Positions 26,477-35,965 of a stretch of 63,484 bases of DNA are shown here, piece by piece (the first letter of the stretch is position 1; each line of letters opens with the position of its first letter). The stretch is taken from the NCBI RefSeq assembly GCF_900143025.1, contig NZ_FRCT01000014.1, positions 22,371-85,854 on the forward strand, written 5' to 3'. The stretch comes from Ruminococcus flavefaciens. Its GTDB lineage: Bacteria; Bacillota; Clostridia; Oscillospirales; Ruminococcaceae. The notes under the pieces are model-generated. The model was not told where the DNA came from. It made no database searches and was given only the letters and a program-made list of their open reading frames with translations. The position numbers and the translations under genes were made by a program.

Positions 26477-26503
26477 AACCGATAATACATCGGATTTTTC
26501 TTC

Positions 26504-26575
26504 ATCATAACATATTATTCATATTTTGTAAATACAACTTACAGCAACGCCTCGAAATTTGTATGCACATACAAA
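26504..26575 (-). promoter_or_regulatory. araR promoter with two palindromic AraR-like operators
   Basis: On the minus strand TTTACA (26527-26532), 17-base spacer, TATGAT (26504-26509). An inverted repeat TTGTA-AA-TACAA (26526-26537) covers the -35 box. A longer one, TTTGTATG-CA-CATACAAA (26558-26575), lies just upstream. Spacing between the two centres is about three helical turns, as expected for cooperative binding. Confidence 0.72.
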
Positions 26576-26711
26576 ATAATCTTCTGTTCTTTGTGCAACA
26601 ACACAATAATTATTCGTGTTTCAACAATACAATTTCCCCTCATTTGCTAAAGTTGTATTGTTTGCATACCAATTGATCTGTATTTCTCATATGCTTTTCA
26701 TAATAAAAAAA

Positions 26712-26742
26712 CAGGCTCCTGTATCAATGCTACAGAAGCCTG
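26712..26742 (-). terminator. Terminator of the FtsX-type ABC operon
   Basis: CAGGCTTCTGTA and TACAGGAGCCTG arms followed on the minus strand by TTTTTTTATTA, directly after the permease stop codon. Confidence 0.92.
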
Positions 26743-26753
26743 GTCGTGATATT

Positions 26754-29525
26754 TTATTCTGCATTTTTCAGTGCAAGCACCTTAGGTATCTTGCGTATGC
26801 GAATGAAATCGATAATTGTTATGATGATATATGCTGCGAATACCATTACGAATTCCTTTACATAGCCTGAGAAAGGCATTATGAATTCAAACCAGCCGCT
26901 CATGCTCATAAGCATTAGTTTCCAGAATAACGCCATAAGCTTATAGCCAATATATATGGTGATAAACTCGGAAATGAACACCACTATGGCTGTAGGTATG
27001 AGGTACAGTGACGCTATCTCATTATCGTCATAGCCCAGTATCTTCGTCATGGAAATTGCACGCTCATTCTTTTCTATGATTATTTTTGTCAGCAGGTAGA
27101 GTATTATTGCTGCAACTATAACGCATACATACTGGAAATACACCATGTACGAGCCCATCGAGTGGTCAAGCTGACGCGCTATCTTCAGCATATCGTCTTC
27201 CGTCAGTTCATTTGCGATGTATTCCTCGTCAATATCTGTTATTTTTGAATTGCTTATATATCCGCTGAAATAATCTTCGTCCTTGTCAAAGATCTTATTA
27301 AAGTTCTCATTTGACACGAACACCGTAATTCCCGCTGTATAGTCATATATATCATATACCTTCCAGCTGTATTCCTTGTGCTCGTATTTCTCCGACAGCA
27401 CTATTGTATCGCCTTTTTTTACGTTGTATTTATCGGCATATGCCTTCGAGATGTATACAGTGTTCTCGTCAGCATTATTGCAATAATCCTTTGCAAGCTT
27501 AATATATCTGCTGTTTTCGACAATTCCGCAGACCATTACCTCTTCGTTGTATGTTTTGTCTTTTCTTTCCAGTGATGTCATAGAAAAACGTTCTGCATCC
27601 GGGTTGTCTGTAGTTATGATATTTCCGTCCTCGTCCTCTGTTGTGCTGAGTATTATCTGCTCCTTAGCAAACATGGAATCGCCCATATTGTCCTGATAAT
27701 AGGAAAGTGTCTCAGGCATTCCCACAGCCATTGAGAGCAGCAGCATTACAAAGGTTATACCCACGAAAAGCATAAGGTAATTCGGGATATTCTGTAAGAA
27801 AACACGCATACGGAAGCGTCCGAAGAATTTCCATTTCGGAAGGCGTATAGCCTTTTTGCGCTTGCTGCGTTTAAGGTCATGTCTCAGGAAGCGAAGCGGT
27901 GAAAGCTTCAATGTCCTTATGATAACAACAAGATTTATGATAAGCATAAGAACTATCGGCACTATCGTTGTCTTTACAAAAGCCTCGGGAGTCCATATAG
28001 TCTTGTACGTAGGGAGACTGTAGCTGTTATAGTACATATCAACTATAACATCCTTGAATAAGGTGTAGCCAAGAACGTTTCCGATTATTGATGCAATAAT
28101 GACAACTATCAGCGGTGCGCTCATATAATAGCGCAGCAGCTCTCCCTTTGTATAACCCGATGCACGGAGAGTTCCGATAACCGAAGCCTCTTTTTCAAGG
28201 GTCGTGCTTATAGTGACTGCAAATATGAATGCAAGCACAGCTGTAAGTATGTACAGGAGCACTCCGCCCATCGCCTTATCCTTGCCGAGGTCATTTTCTG
28301 CAAATGACATTGCCTGATTTGCATATGCAGGAACGTAGTCCTTTATTTCAAGATCTTCCTCATCAGAAGCTGCGACCTGTGTTATAAGCGACTTGAGGAA
28401 ATGATCCGACATCTCCTTTTCCTCATATTCATCAGCAGGCGCTTTGTTATATTTGTATGCATAATTTGCTCGTGTATTGCTGCGTATACGATCAAATCCT
28501 GCGTCTGTTGTCATAGCGATATCAAATGTCATGGAGTCAAACATTGTATCGGTGTTGCTCTCGTACAATGCTGAATAATCAACAAATGCCGCAAGTCCTA
28601 CCACATCAAACTCCGCATTGCCAACACTTAATCTGTCGCCGACCTTTATCTTAGCATTATCAGCGTGCATACGGTCAATGATGATCTCGTTCTCGTTTTC
28701 GGGAGCTCTGCCCTTTATTATGTCGTACAGATCAACGTCCTTGCGCTGATCGTAAACTCTGACAGTCGAAGTCGTACCGCCTGATGCTTTCTTCTGCTCT
28801 ACGTCCTTATAGAACAGCTCGTAAACGGTTACGGGTACGGGATCGAATTTTTCATCAAGACCGTAACGCTCTGAAAGCTCGCTGTACTTTTCGTCGATCT
28901 TCTTGTCTATCTCTTCATGTGCTTTTTCACGAGCTTCATCAAGAGCCTTTTCGTAATCCTCAGACTCCTTCGCCTGTTTAACAGCGTCATTATATGCCTT
29001 GTCGTAATTCTCGGACATAGCAGCTTCGAGAGCCGACTCAACTGCGGACTGTCTCGCCTCCGAGGTGATATCCTGTCCCATTTTCCTTGCAGCTTCAAGC
29101 TGTTCATCGACTGCCTTTTCCACCTGCTCTGTGATAGCTGCACGCACACTGTCGGCAACTTGTTCTTCCATTGCTTCGTCAACAGCCTTCTGTACCTCTT
29201 CCTCAGCCTCGGAATACGCACGCTCACGGTATACCGTCACTACATCTGCAAGCTCACCTGTAGCAATGGCGGAAAGAGTTGCCTCATCAGCCTTCTCCGA
29301 AAGCTGAAAATGTCCGCTTTCTCGTTTAAGCAGATCAACATTCTTGCCAAGTGTGTCCAGCATACTGTTATTGGCTACATACATACCCGAAACGAAGCCT
29401 ATCGTTGCAATGAGCATAAGCATTATCATAAAATAACGCTTGCGGTCACGCCAAATGTCCTTCCATACGCGCTTTACCATAGGGTCACGCGGACGTTTGC
29501 CGAATGATATACTCTTTTTCTCCAT
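26754..29525 (-). CDS. FtsX-family ABC transporter permease with large coiled-coil insert
   Basis: A 923-residue permease with an N-terminal membrane segment (YFMIMLMLIATIGFVSGMYV), a very charged Ala/Glu/Lys-rich extracytoplasmic region (about residues 95-215, heptad-like, strongly predicted coiled coil), and two FtsX blocks of three membrane segments each (VLLYILTAVLAFIFAVTIST...; YFQYVCVIVAAIILYLLTK...). A second extracytoplasmic domain separates the blocks. This architecture is that of large gut-Firmicutes MacB-like exporters, which use ATP hydrolysis for mechanotransmission or efflux rather than import. The ATPase gene is immediately upstream. The substrate is unknown. Confidence 0.9.
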   Translation of the reverse strand: MEKKSISFGKRPRDPMVKRVWKDIWRDRKRYFMIMLMLIATIGFVSGMYVANNSMLDTLGKNVDLLKRESGHFQLSEKADEATLSAIATGELADVVTVYRERAYSEAEEEVQKAVDEAMEEQVADSVRAAITEQVEKAVDEQLEAARKMGQDITSEARQSAVESALEAAMSENYDKAYNDAVKQAKESEDYEKALDEAREKAHEEIDKKIDEKYSELSERYGLDEKFDPVPVTVYELFYKDVEQKKASGGTTSTVRVYDQRKDVDLYDIIKGRAPENENEIIIDRMHADNAKIKVGDRLSVGNAEFDVVGLAAFVDYSALYESNTDTMFDSMTFDIAMTTDAGFDRIRSNTRANYAYKYNKAPADEYEEKEMSDHFLKSLITQVAASDEEDLEIKDYVPAYANQAMSFAENDLGKDKAMGGVLLYILTAVLAFIFAVTISTTLEKEASVIGTLRASGYTKGELLRYYMSAPLIVVIIASIIGNVLGYTLFKDVIVDMYYNSYSLPTYKTIWTPEAFVKTTIVPIVLMLIINLVVIIRTLKLSPLRFLRHDLKRSKRKKAIRLPKWKFFGRFRMRVFLQNIPNYLMLFVGITFVMLLLSMAVGMPETLSYYQDNMGDSMFAKEQIILSTTEDEDGNIITTDNPDAERFSMTSLERKDKTYNEEVMVCGIVENSRYIKLAKDYCNNADENTVYISKAYADKYNVKKGDTIVLSEKYEHKEYSWKVYDIYDYTAGITVFVSNENFNKIFDKDEDYFSGYISNSKITDIDEEYIANELTEDDMLKIARQLDHSMGSYMVYFQYVCVIVAAIILYLLTKIIIEKNERAISMTKILGYDDNEIASLYLIPTAIVVFISEFITIYIGYKLMALFWKLMLMSMSGWFEFIMPFSGYVKEFVMVFAAYIIITIIDFIRIRKIPKVLALKNAE

Positions 29526-29537
29526 GTCCTCGCCCCC

Positions 29538-30254
29538 TTACCATTCAAGGTCGGCAGCAGCAGTCTTTTCGGTATTTACTATATCGTGCCTTATCTTACC
29601 GTCACGGAGCTTGATGACATGGTCAGCCATTTCCTTTATGGCTTCATTATGAGTTACCATTATTATAGTGTTGCCGTATTTCTGATTGACCTCCTCTATG
29701 AGCTGCAATATCTCCTTAGATGTGGTATAATCAAGAGCTCCCGTAGGCTCATCGCAAAGAAGTATATCAGGATTTTTTACTATAGCACGTCCGATAGATA
29801 CTCTCTGCTGCTGACCTCCCGAAAGCTGATTAGGCAGCTTGTAACGGTGCTCGTACAGTCCGAGTATCTTCAGAAGCTCGTCGATATCCAGCGGCTTATC
29901 GGAAAGATATGCGCCTGTTTCGATGTTTTCCTTTACGTTTAAGTTAGGGATAAGATTGTACATCTGGAAAACATAGCCGAGATGCTTTCTTCTGTACCTT
30001 GTAAGTCCTTTCTCGTCCATGTCCTCCAGCTTGTCGCCGTCTATGACTATCTCGCCGGAATCAGCACTGTCTATGCCGCCGAGTATATTCAGCAGCGTGG
30101 ATTTTCCCGAGCCTGACGGTCCGAGAAGAACACAGAACTCTCCTTTTCCGACAGTAAAATCAAGTCCCTTCAATACGTCCTGCTTTGTGTCACCGCTGCC
30201 AAAGCTCTTTTTCAGTCCGCTGACTGAAAGGAATTTCTTTTCTTTTTCGCTCAT
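29538..30254 (-). CDS. ABC transporter ATPase (LolD/MacB type)
   Basis: A 238-residue ATPase with GPSGSGKSTLLNILGGID (Walker A), QLSGGQQQRVSIGRAI (signature), LLCDEPTGALDYTTS (Walker B) and MVTHNEAIKEMAD (switch His). These are characteristic of ATPases that pair with FtsX-type permeases; its partner follows after a 12-base gap. The promoter carries a palindromic operator, so the pair is probably induced by a specific compound. Confidence 0.95.
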   Translation of the reverse strand: MSEKEKKFLSVSGLKKSFGSGDTKQDVLKGLDFTVGKGEFCVLLGPSGSGKSTLLNILGGIDSADSGEIVIDGDKLEDMDEKGLTRYRRKHLGYVFQMYNLIPNLNVKENIETGAYLSDKPLDIDELLKILGLYEHRYKLPNQLSGGQQQRVSIGRAIVKNPDILLCDEPTGALDYTTSKEILQLIEEVNQKYGNTIIMVTHNEAIKEMADHVIKLRDGKIRHDIVNTEKTAAADLEW

Positions 30255-30313
30255 GGTGTTATTCCCCCTATATCAATGATTTCCGATACCCATTTCTCGA
30301 ATAAGTTCAGATG

Positions 30314-30363
30314 AACATATGAGTGTCTATTCATATGTTAGCACATAATCATAGATGTGTCAA
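30314..30363 (-). promoter_or_regulatory. Promoter and palindromic operator of the ABC exporter operon
   Basis: On the minus strand TTGACA (30358-30363), 17-base spacer, TAACAT (30335-30340). The perfect inverted repeat AACATATGA-N8-TCATATGTT (30314-30339) overlaps the -10 and the start region. Its core ATGAATAGACACTCAT resembles operators of TetR-type repressors; no TetR gene is in the window. Confidence 0.75.
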
Positions 30364-30471
30364 GTGCTTTTTTATCATTTCGTCAGTTTCGATATTATCA
30401 ACAATCATAGTTTATCTCATTAAGTTAGTCTATACAAATATTATATATTTAACAAATTCAAATACATGAAA

Positions 30472-30493
30472 ATTCCCCGCATTTGCGGGGAAT
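30472..30493 (-). terminator. Terminator of the yfhO-like operon
   Basis: ATTCCCCGC and GCGGGGAAT arms with TTTTC following on the minus strand, about 50 bases beyond the stop codon. Confidence 0.75.
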
Positions 30494-30542
30494 CATATTT
30501 ATCAGCTATATTCACTCAGGCGGATAATATCCGTTCTGCGGT

Positions 30543-33071
30543 TCAGTTTTTTCTTTTCCTTCGGTTCAAAATATCGCTTCCGCAGCATATTGCGAGCAGA
30601 ATGATGCCGAACGCTGAAACTGCCTTTCCTGTATTGAGAAGTGGGGCTTTGAAGCTTATCTCCACCTTATGAGATGAGCTTTTAACAGGGAAACCCAGAA
30701 ATGCAGTATTGACCTTTATGGGCTCGACTTCAGCGCCGTCGACCAGTACCTTAAATCCTTCATTCATAACAAAGCTTGTAGCAGCTATCCCGTCACAGCC
30801 GGAAGAAATACTGCCCGATATCCTGTCACCGCAGGTCGCGGACATATCGGCTTTGAAAGATGTAAGTCCGTCAGCCGACGCAGCTAAACCTTCTGTCTCA
30901 AGGGTATATGCTTCAATATCTGATATCCTGACATCTTCGCCTGTGACAGTGATGTCAAGCTCGTCACTCATATCGGAAATAACATACTCAAAAAGATTGT
31001 TGCCGTTCTTGTATTTCCATTCAGGGTTACAGAGTGTGTTCTTTATGCCGTTTATGGTTATGCGAACATCGCCTTTTATCTCCCAGTTGTAATTGCCGCT
31101 TTTTTCGGGATCGGCAACATGAAATCGCAGGAGAAGTATCTTTCCGTAAACTTCTTCAGGCAGCGGATAACTGAATTCCACTTCGCCTTCGTTTACACCG
31201 ATGACCTTTTCGCCGTTTCGTTCCTCAGATGTAATACTGTCAAAAATATCGCTCAGGTCAGCCGTTTCAAAATCGGAGCTGAGCTTTGTATCGGGTATAT
31301 CCTGCGGAACTATGGTATAATTCATCAGCGCCATGATATTATGAGGATATTTCAGCGTTCTGTACTGCCGCTCGCTCATAAGTGAACTGCGGATATACAC
31401 CATAGGAAAGGCGTTTTTGTTCTCGTAAAGGTAATATCCATCCTCGGACTTTATAAGCTCTAATCCGTAAAACGAAACAGGCTGATTTGTTATGCAGAAA
31501 CGGTTGCCCATGAACGAATTGAAAAATGTGTTTTTTGTACGTACAGTAAGGGCAGAATTGCGGTACTCGTTCTCGTTGTACATCTCATTGAAGTAAAAGC
31601 CGTTGTAATCACGGGAATGAAGTGACGAATAAATGGTATCACTGTAATGATGCGGAGAATAGACTTTATTTACTGTATAAAGTCTCCTTGTATCGATTGC
31701 AGTACGGTAAATATCATCGTCAGGCAATTCAGAGAAAAGCTTGTATACAGCCCCGGAATTTGCTATATCATAGCCCTCTCTTGAAGTCAGCTTATCATAA
31801 TTGTTTGCAAATATACAGACCGCCATAGGTACAGCAAAGGCAAGCACACAAAATACGCTCTTGCGTGTTCTTATGTAAATATATATGACAGCCGATACCA
31901 CAACAGCATCTGCAAGATATGCGCCAAGCATTGGACTCATGCCGCTTATCAAAAATGATATCAAAGAAAAGACCACAAAGGCTGTCAGTGCCTTCCAGCT
32001 TCTGAATTTCGGCAGTCCTTCCAGCATATCCGCAGTCAGGGTAAGTGCCAGTGGAAGGAACGGGAACAGCACTTTAGGATCTGTATACAGAGTACCGTTG
32101 AGCAGGTAGAGCGTTACAGGAAAAATCGGGAATGAAAGTATCAGTGCCGCAGCAAATCTCTGGTGCCTTTTCCCCTTGAACAAGAAATAAAACACCGCCA
32201 GTACACCGAAGCCCGAAAGTCCCATTGCCGAATTGTAGTATGTAAGCTTATCAAGTCTCAGTGTGGGGAGCAATTCCTTTAACGGCACCCCATTCGCTGA
32301 AGGGTCTCTGTCCTTGATAAGCAGATATGCCGTGGGAAGTACAAGCACTGCCGCCGAGATCAAACCTGCAATAATACAGAATGAAAACGGTATGAGCCTT
32401 TTGAAAACAGGCTTTCCCTCTTTTTCAAGTATGAGCCATATGCCGTATGCCACAACAGCGGCTGCTTCTGCGGGGATAAAATAATAATTGCACATTGCCG
32501 TCAGGAACATTCCTACTGCAAGCATCCCCTTCTTTCCGCTTTGAAAAAATCTTTCGGCTCCGTGAAGGGTTATAAGCATGAAGGGCATATACGATGTGAA
32601 CATTATCTGCCTGTGGGTATTCAGTATCAACGGAACAGAAAGTGCAAAAAAGGTCGTGGTAAGCAGGCTTACAGACGGTTTATGCCGCCTGCGCAGAAGC
32701 TGGTACAGCAGACATTCCGAAGCAAGTGCAGCTATCAGCGAAGCCAGCATTATATAAGTGCCCATAGAAACAAAGGGCAGCAGATATGACGGAAGTATTA
32801 TGGGCGAAAGGAGCCCGTAATAGGAAAGGGAGAAAATGTTCTCACCGCCGCCTATATTGGGTGCATAAGAGGGTATAAGCTTTCCTGTATCGTAAAAAAG
32901 TGTACGGAAATACTCCGGTATCGCATAGTGCTGTGAAGCCCAGTCGGTCTGTGAGCCGTAGACCATATCAGGCGACAGAAATGCCGGTATTATCAGCATG
33001 GTCATAAAGGTGAATGCCACTACTGCATAGATATCACAGCGGAAATTCAGCTTATCGGATTTTTCTCTCAT
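30543..33071 (-). CDS. YfhO-family membrane protein (GT-C glycosyltransferase-like)
   Basis: An 842-residue protein with about 12 membrane segments in the first 440 residues, an extracytoplasmic beta-rich domain (about 445-810), and a final membrane segment followed by NRRKRKN. The early loop DMVYGSQTDWASQHYAIPEY, with an acidic residue after the first membrane segment, and the NIGGGENIFSLSYYGLLSP motif are typical of YfhO, which adds sugars to lipid-linked wall polymers such as lipoteichoic acid. It is preceded by and overlaps a PIG-L deacetylase gene by four bases, supporting a surface glycolipid or glycopolymer role. Confidence 0.85.
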   Translation of the reverse strand: MREKSDKLNFRCDIYAVVAFTFMTMLIIPAFLSPDMVYGSQTDWASQHYAIPEYFRTLFYDTGKLIPSYAPNIGGGENIFSLSYYGLLSPIILPSYLLPFVSMGTYIMLASLIAALASECLLYQLLRRRHKPSVSLLTTTFFALSVPLILNTHRQIMFTSYMPFMLITLHGAERFFQSGKKGMLAVGMFLTAMCNYYFIPAEAAAVVAYGIWLILEKEGKPVFKRLIPFSFCIIAGLISAAVLVLPTAYLLIKDRDPSANGVPLKELLPTLRLDKLTYYNSAMGLSGFGVLAVFYFLFKGKRHQRFAAALILSFPIFPVTLYLLNGTLYTDPKVLFPFLPLALTLTADMLEGLPKFRSWKALTAFVVFSLISFLISGMSPMLGAYLADAVVVSAVIYIYIRTRKSVFCVLAFAVPMAVCIFANNYDKLTSREGYDIANSGAVYKLFSELPDDDIYRTAIDTRRLYTVNKVYSPHHYSDTIYSSLHSRDYNGFYFNEMYNENEYRNSALTVRTKNTFFNSFMGNRFCITNQPVSFYGLELIKSEDGYYLYENKNAFPMVYIRSSLMSERQYRTLKYPHNIMALMNYTIVPQDIPDTKLSSDFETADLSDIFDSITSEERNGEKVIGVNEGEVEFSYPLPEEVYGKILLLRFHVADPEKSGNYNWEIKGDVRITINGIKNTLCNPEWKYKNGNNLFEYVISDMSDELDITVTGEDVRISDIEAYTLETEGLAASADGLTSFKADMSATCGDRISGSISSGCDGIAATSFVMNEGFKVLVDGAEVEPIKVNTAFLGFPVKSSSHKVEISFKAPLLNTGKAVSAFGIILLAICCGSDILNRRKRKN

Positions 33072-33787
33072 TTGCTGTACTCCTTCCAGTTCTCAAACGG
33101 GAACATATGAGCAAGCTTTTTCATAGTACGCTCCTGAGAAGTATATATGCCGCAGAGCTCACGCTTCTTCTGCATGATTTCCTCAGGTATCACAGAAGTT
33201 CCTGCCTTTTCTATGTCCGAAGCCTTATAGTAATCGCCGAAGAAATACAGCTTATCCGCGCTGTCAGTCTCATTGAACGCCTGAACAGTGATAGCATTGG
33301 TCATTTTATGGTGGATATGTCCGTATTCGCCCTTAGGATTGTGGGTAACTGCAAAATCCCAGTGCTTAGCTGACATGACGAGGCTGATATCGGACTCTAT
33401 AGCTTCTTTACAATCAGACCAGTCATCACGCATGAAAAATATCTTGTCGGGATAATCAAGTATCAGCGGAGTATTTCCCGACTGCTCCACAGCCTTGCGG
33501 AATTCCCCGGCACGGCGTGTATTATATCCGTTTGTGATACACACCACAAGATAACCGCCGTCAAGCAGATGAGCTCCTCCCCATATGGTCTCATCATCGG
33601 GGTGAGCGACTATCATAAGCTTTGAAGCGTTACTGAGGTCTGTATGGCTGAGCTGCTCCACAGTTAAAGGGGCAGGACAGCTTTTTTCACGCTTTATGCA
33701 TATTGCTCCGCTGACTGACGAGAATACACAGAAGCATATTATCAGAAATATTAGGCATTTTATTTTTGAATTATTCTTTTTTTCCAT
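33068..33787 (-). CDS. PIG-L family N-acetylglucosaminide deacetylase, membrane-anchored
   Basis: A 239-residue zinc deacetylase. Residues 8-30 form a signal anchor (KCLIFLIICFCVFSSVSGAI). The catalytic motif KLMIVAHPDDETIWGG and the zinc-binding HxxH in YGHIHHKM are intact. The family deacetylates GlcNAc-containing lipids or thiol precursors. Here the membrane anchor and coupling to a YfhO-like protein argue for outside-facing glycolipid or wall-polymer work. The gene starts about 50 bases after the terminator of the neighbouring esterase gene; I see no clear promoter in that gap. Confidence 0.88.
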   Translation of the reverse strand: MEKKNNSKIKCLIFLIICFCVFSSVSGAICIKREKSCPAPLTVEQLSHTDLSNASKLMIVAHPDDETIWGGAHLLDGGYLVVCITNGYNTRRAGEFRKAVEQSGNTPLILDYPDKIFFMRDDWSDCKEAIESDISLVMSAKHWDFAVTHNPKGEYGHIHHKMTNAITVQAFNETDSADKLYFFGDYYKASDIEKAGTSVIPEEIMQKKRELCGIYTSQERTMKKLAHMFPFENWKEYSK

Positions 33788-33835
33788 TTAATTGATTCCC
33801 ATTTATCATTTATTGAGCGAAAATGTCTGAGCATC

Positions 33836-33862
33836 AAAAAAGCCCGATAAATCGGGCTTTTT
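33836..33862 (-). terminator. Terminator of the single-CE1 esterase gene
   Basis: AAAAAGCCCGAT and ATCGGGCTTTTTT arms with T on both sides, about 110 bases past the esterase stop codon. Confidence 0.92.
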
Positions 33863-33971
33863 CATTTTGTCTTTATCACAGCAGCTCACTGCTGTTATTG
33901 TGTCTTTTCCGCGCTTATCGCCTGTATTATACCACTATCGGGCAATTATGTCAAGCTTTTTGCGCTTTATA

Positions 33972-35636
33972 CTATGCCTTGAATATAAATCTGATGAAAT
34001 TATACATCAGCGGTATAACTGTACTGCTGTCGTGTCCGCCGCCCGGTACGGAGATATAGATATTCTCTGTGCCGTGCTGTGTGAACAGGTCGCTGTACTG
34101 TTTCGGGAAATCGTTTACCATGCCGTCGCTGGTTCCGCCTGCTATCATAAGCAGATACGGAGAATAAGGCGGATCTATCCTGAGATCGTCCTTGCTCATT
34201 ACACCGGGGTGGGTCATGAACTGATCCTTTGTCGGGAAGATACCGGGCGCAGGTGCTCCGCCGCCGATATATCCTACCTTGTCACAGCACTTCATACCGA
34301 TATAAAGCGACTCTCTGCCACCCATAGAGAAGCCTGCAACGGCTGTATTTTCACGTCCTGTCTTTACAGGATAATGTTCTTCGATGTATGGCATAAGGCT
34401 GTCGGGGAGATCCTCAACAAAATTATCGTAACCAGGAACATCTGCCTGACCATTGCCTGTCTGCTTTTCATGCTGGGGGTCTGTGTACTGGTTGGTGAAA
34501 ACGATTATCATTGGCTCTGCTTCACCGCTCTTTATGAGGTTGGTGGCTATCTCGCGCACTCCCATACCGTTCATCATGGTGAATTCATCGCCGCCGTATC
34601 CGTGGTTCACATAGAATACAGGATATTTTTTACTGCTGTCATATCCGGGCGGGAGCCATACATTTGCACCCTTATTGCGGTTCGCTTTTTTGGAGAAATA
34701 GGTGATATGCTCAACCTTGCCTTCCGCATTTTTCAGTACATTTGAAGGCACGTTGACTGTTATCTTATCGCGTATGCTTGACATATACTCCCCTGCGCTT
34801 ACAGTAGTTGTAGTAACGGGAGCTGTAGTCGTAGTTGTAGTTGTTGTGACTACAGGCTTCGGAAGCTCCTTTGCCTGTCCGAGAATGAACTTTGAAAGCA
34901 GTACCAGATCATTGACCGCAAAACTACCGTCACCGTCAACATCTGCCGCAGTCATGCTGACGCTTAAAGCTGAACCTGTGGTATAGGAAATAAGAGCCTT
35001 TCTTGCTGAAACAAGATCAAATGAGTCGATCACCTCATCGCCGTTAAAATCGCCCTGTATAGCTTCAGCAGGCGTTTCTGCGCCTGTCTGAGCACCTGCC
35101 TTTGCAATTATCACCTCATCAACGCTGAAATCATCTGTGCCTGTTTCAGTCTCAACATAGAGAATATATCCTGAACCCTCGGGGAGTTTATAGTTTTTAT
35201 TTACAAGCTGTACGTAATCACCTGAGGACTTGCCGTCGGCAATATGATCGTACACCGTTTTTCCGGAAGCGTCCTTATACTGGAGCGAAAGCATCATGTT
35301 GCCCGAGCCCGAAACTGCTGCACTGAAGCTGTACTCCTCCCCTGCCCTGAATACAGAGTCATCGAGAGTTTTCTGTGCGCCGTGCCATGAACTGCCTCTG
35401 TCGGAAACCGTAAGTGCCTTGCTGCCTGCATAGGCTGTACCACCCGTAATGACAGAAGCTCCGCCTCTGCCTTCCCAGTCATCTGTACCGCTCTCAAATG
35501 TATCATGGCAATAGTAATCATCTGCGGCATTTACATCAAGCTTATATGTAAATGTATTCGTCGGCATTGCCAAATAAGCAGAAAATGCCATTGTTCCCGC
35601 CATAACTCCTGCAAGCATCGTCTTTATCCTGTTCAT
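33972..35636 (-). CDS. Cellulosomal CBM22 - dockerin - CE1 esterase
   Basis: A 554-residue secreted protein, a single-esterase version of the gene at 9.3 kb. Signal peptide at 1-38 (MNRIKTMLAGVMAGTMAFSA), CBM22 about 40-165 (DTFESGTDDWEGRGG), type I dockerin about 195-255 (GDFNGDEVIDSFDLVSARKA, DVDGDGSFAVNDLVLLSKFI), a Thr/Val linker, and CE1 about 285-554 with GFSMGG (Ser437) and GGGHDS near the C-terminus. It should deacetylate or deferuloylate xylan while docked on a scaffoldin. The start is set by AAAGGAGG before ATG at 35636. The esterase domain is clearly more distant from the two CE1 copies at 9.3 kb than those are from each other. Confidence 0.95.
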   Translation of the reverse strand: MNRIKTMLAGVMAGTMAFSAYLAMPTNTFTYKLDVNAADDYYCHDTFESGTDDWEGRGGASVITGGTAYAGSKALTVSDRGSSWHGAQKTLDDSVFRAGEEYSFSAAVSGSGNMMLSLQYKDASGKTVYDHIADGKSSGDYVQLVNKNYKLPEGSGYILYVETETGTDDFSVDEVIIAKAGAQTGAETPAEAIQGDFNGDEVIDSFDLVSARKALISYTTGSALSVSMTAADVDGDGSFAVNDLVLLSKFILGQAKELPKPVVTTTTTTTTAPVTTTTVSAGEYMSSIRDKITVNVPSNVLKNAEGKVEHITYFSKKANRNKGANVWLPPGYDSSKKYPVFYVNHGYGGDEFTMMNGMGVREIATNLIKSGEAEPMIIVFTNQYTDPQHEKQTGNGQADVPGYDNFVEDLPDSLMPYIEEHYPVKTGRENTAVAGFSMGGRESLYIGMKCCDKVGYIGGGAPAPGIFPTKDQFMTHPGVMSKDDLRIDPPYSPYLLMIAGGTSDGMVNDFPKQYSDLFTQHGTENIYISVPGGGHDSSTVIPLMYNFIRFIFKA

Positions 35637-35923
35637 AGTCGCTTCCTCCTTTAATGTCAAAATCTTTCCTTATAAATAACGAGATCGCTTATTTATATAA
35701 TATACCATACGAGCTTATCGGTAAACTCATTTTTTACTGTTTTGGTGGATAAAAAGGTGGATTTTTTATTATTTGACCTGTTTAAATGCGAACTCATGCA
35801 CAAAGAAAACGTATAGATAAACAGAGCATAAAAAGATTTTCTGCCTTTATTATACTACTTCCAAACCATTATAGAAACCCGAGATCTTCATTTTTTCCGT
35901 TAACAGTACGATATAATAAAAAA
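35637..35923. other. AT-rich intergenic region upstream of the CE1 gene, no gene seen
   Basis: About 290 bases. A TATATTATA near 35697-35707 on the minus strand may be the -10 region of the esterase gene, without a clear -35. Nothing else stands out. Confidence 0.4.
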
Positions 35924-35960
35924 ATATCCGCCCGTACCAATTGAGAGTACGGACGGATAT
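35924..35960 (-). terminator. Terminator of the two-peptide operon
   Basis: On the minus strand ATATCCGTCCGTAC and GTACGGGCGGATAT arms followed by TTTTTTTATTAT; five bases after the stop codon of the 45-residue peptide. Confidence 0.92.
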
Positions 35961-35965
35961 ATTTC

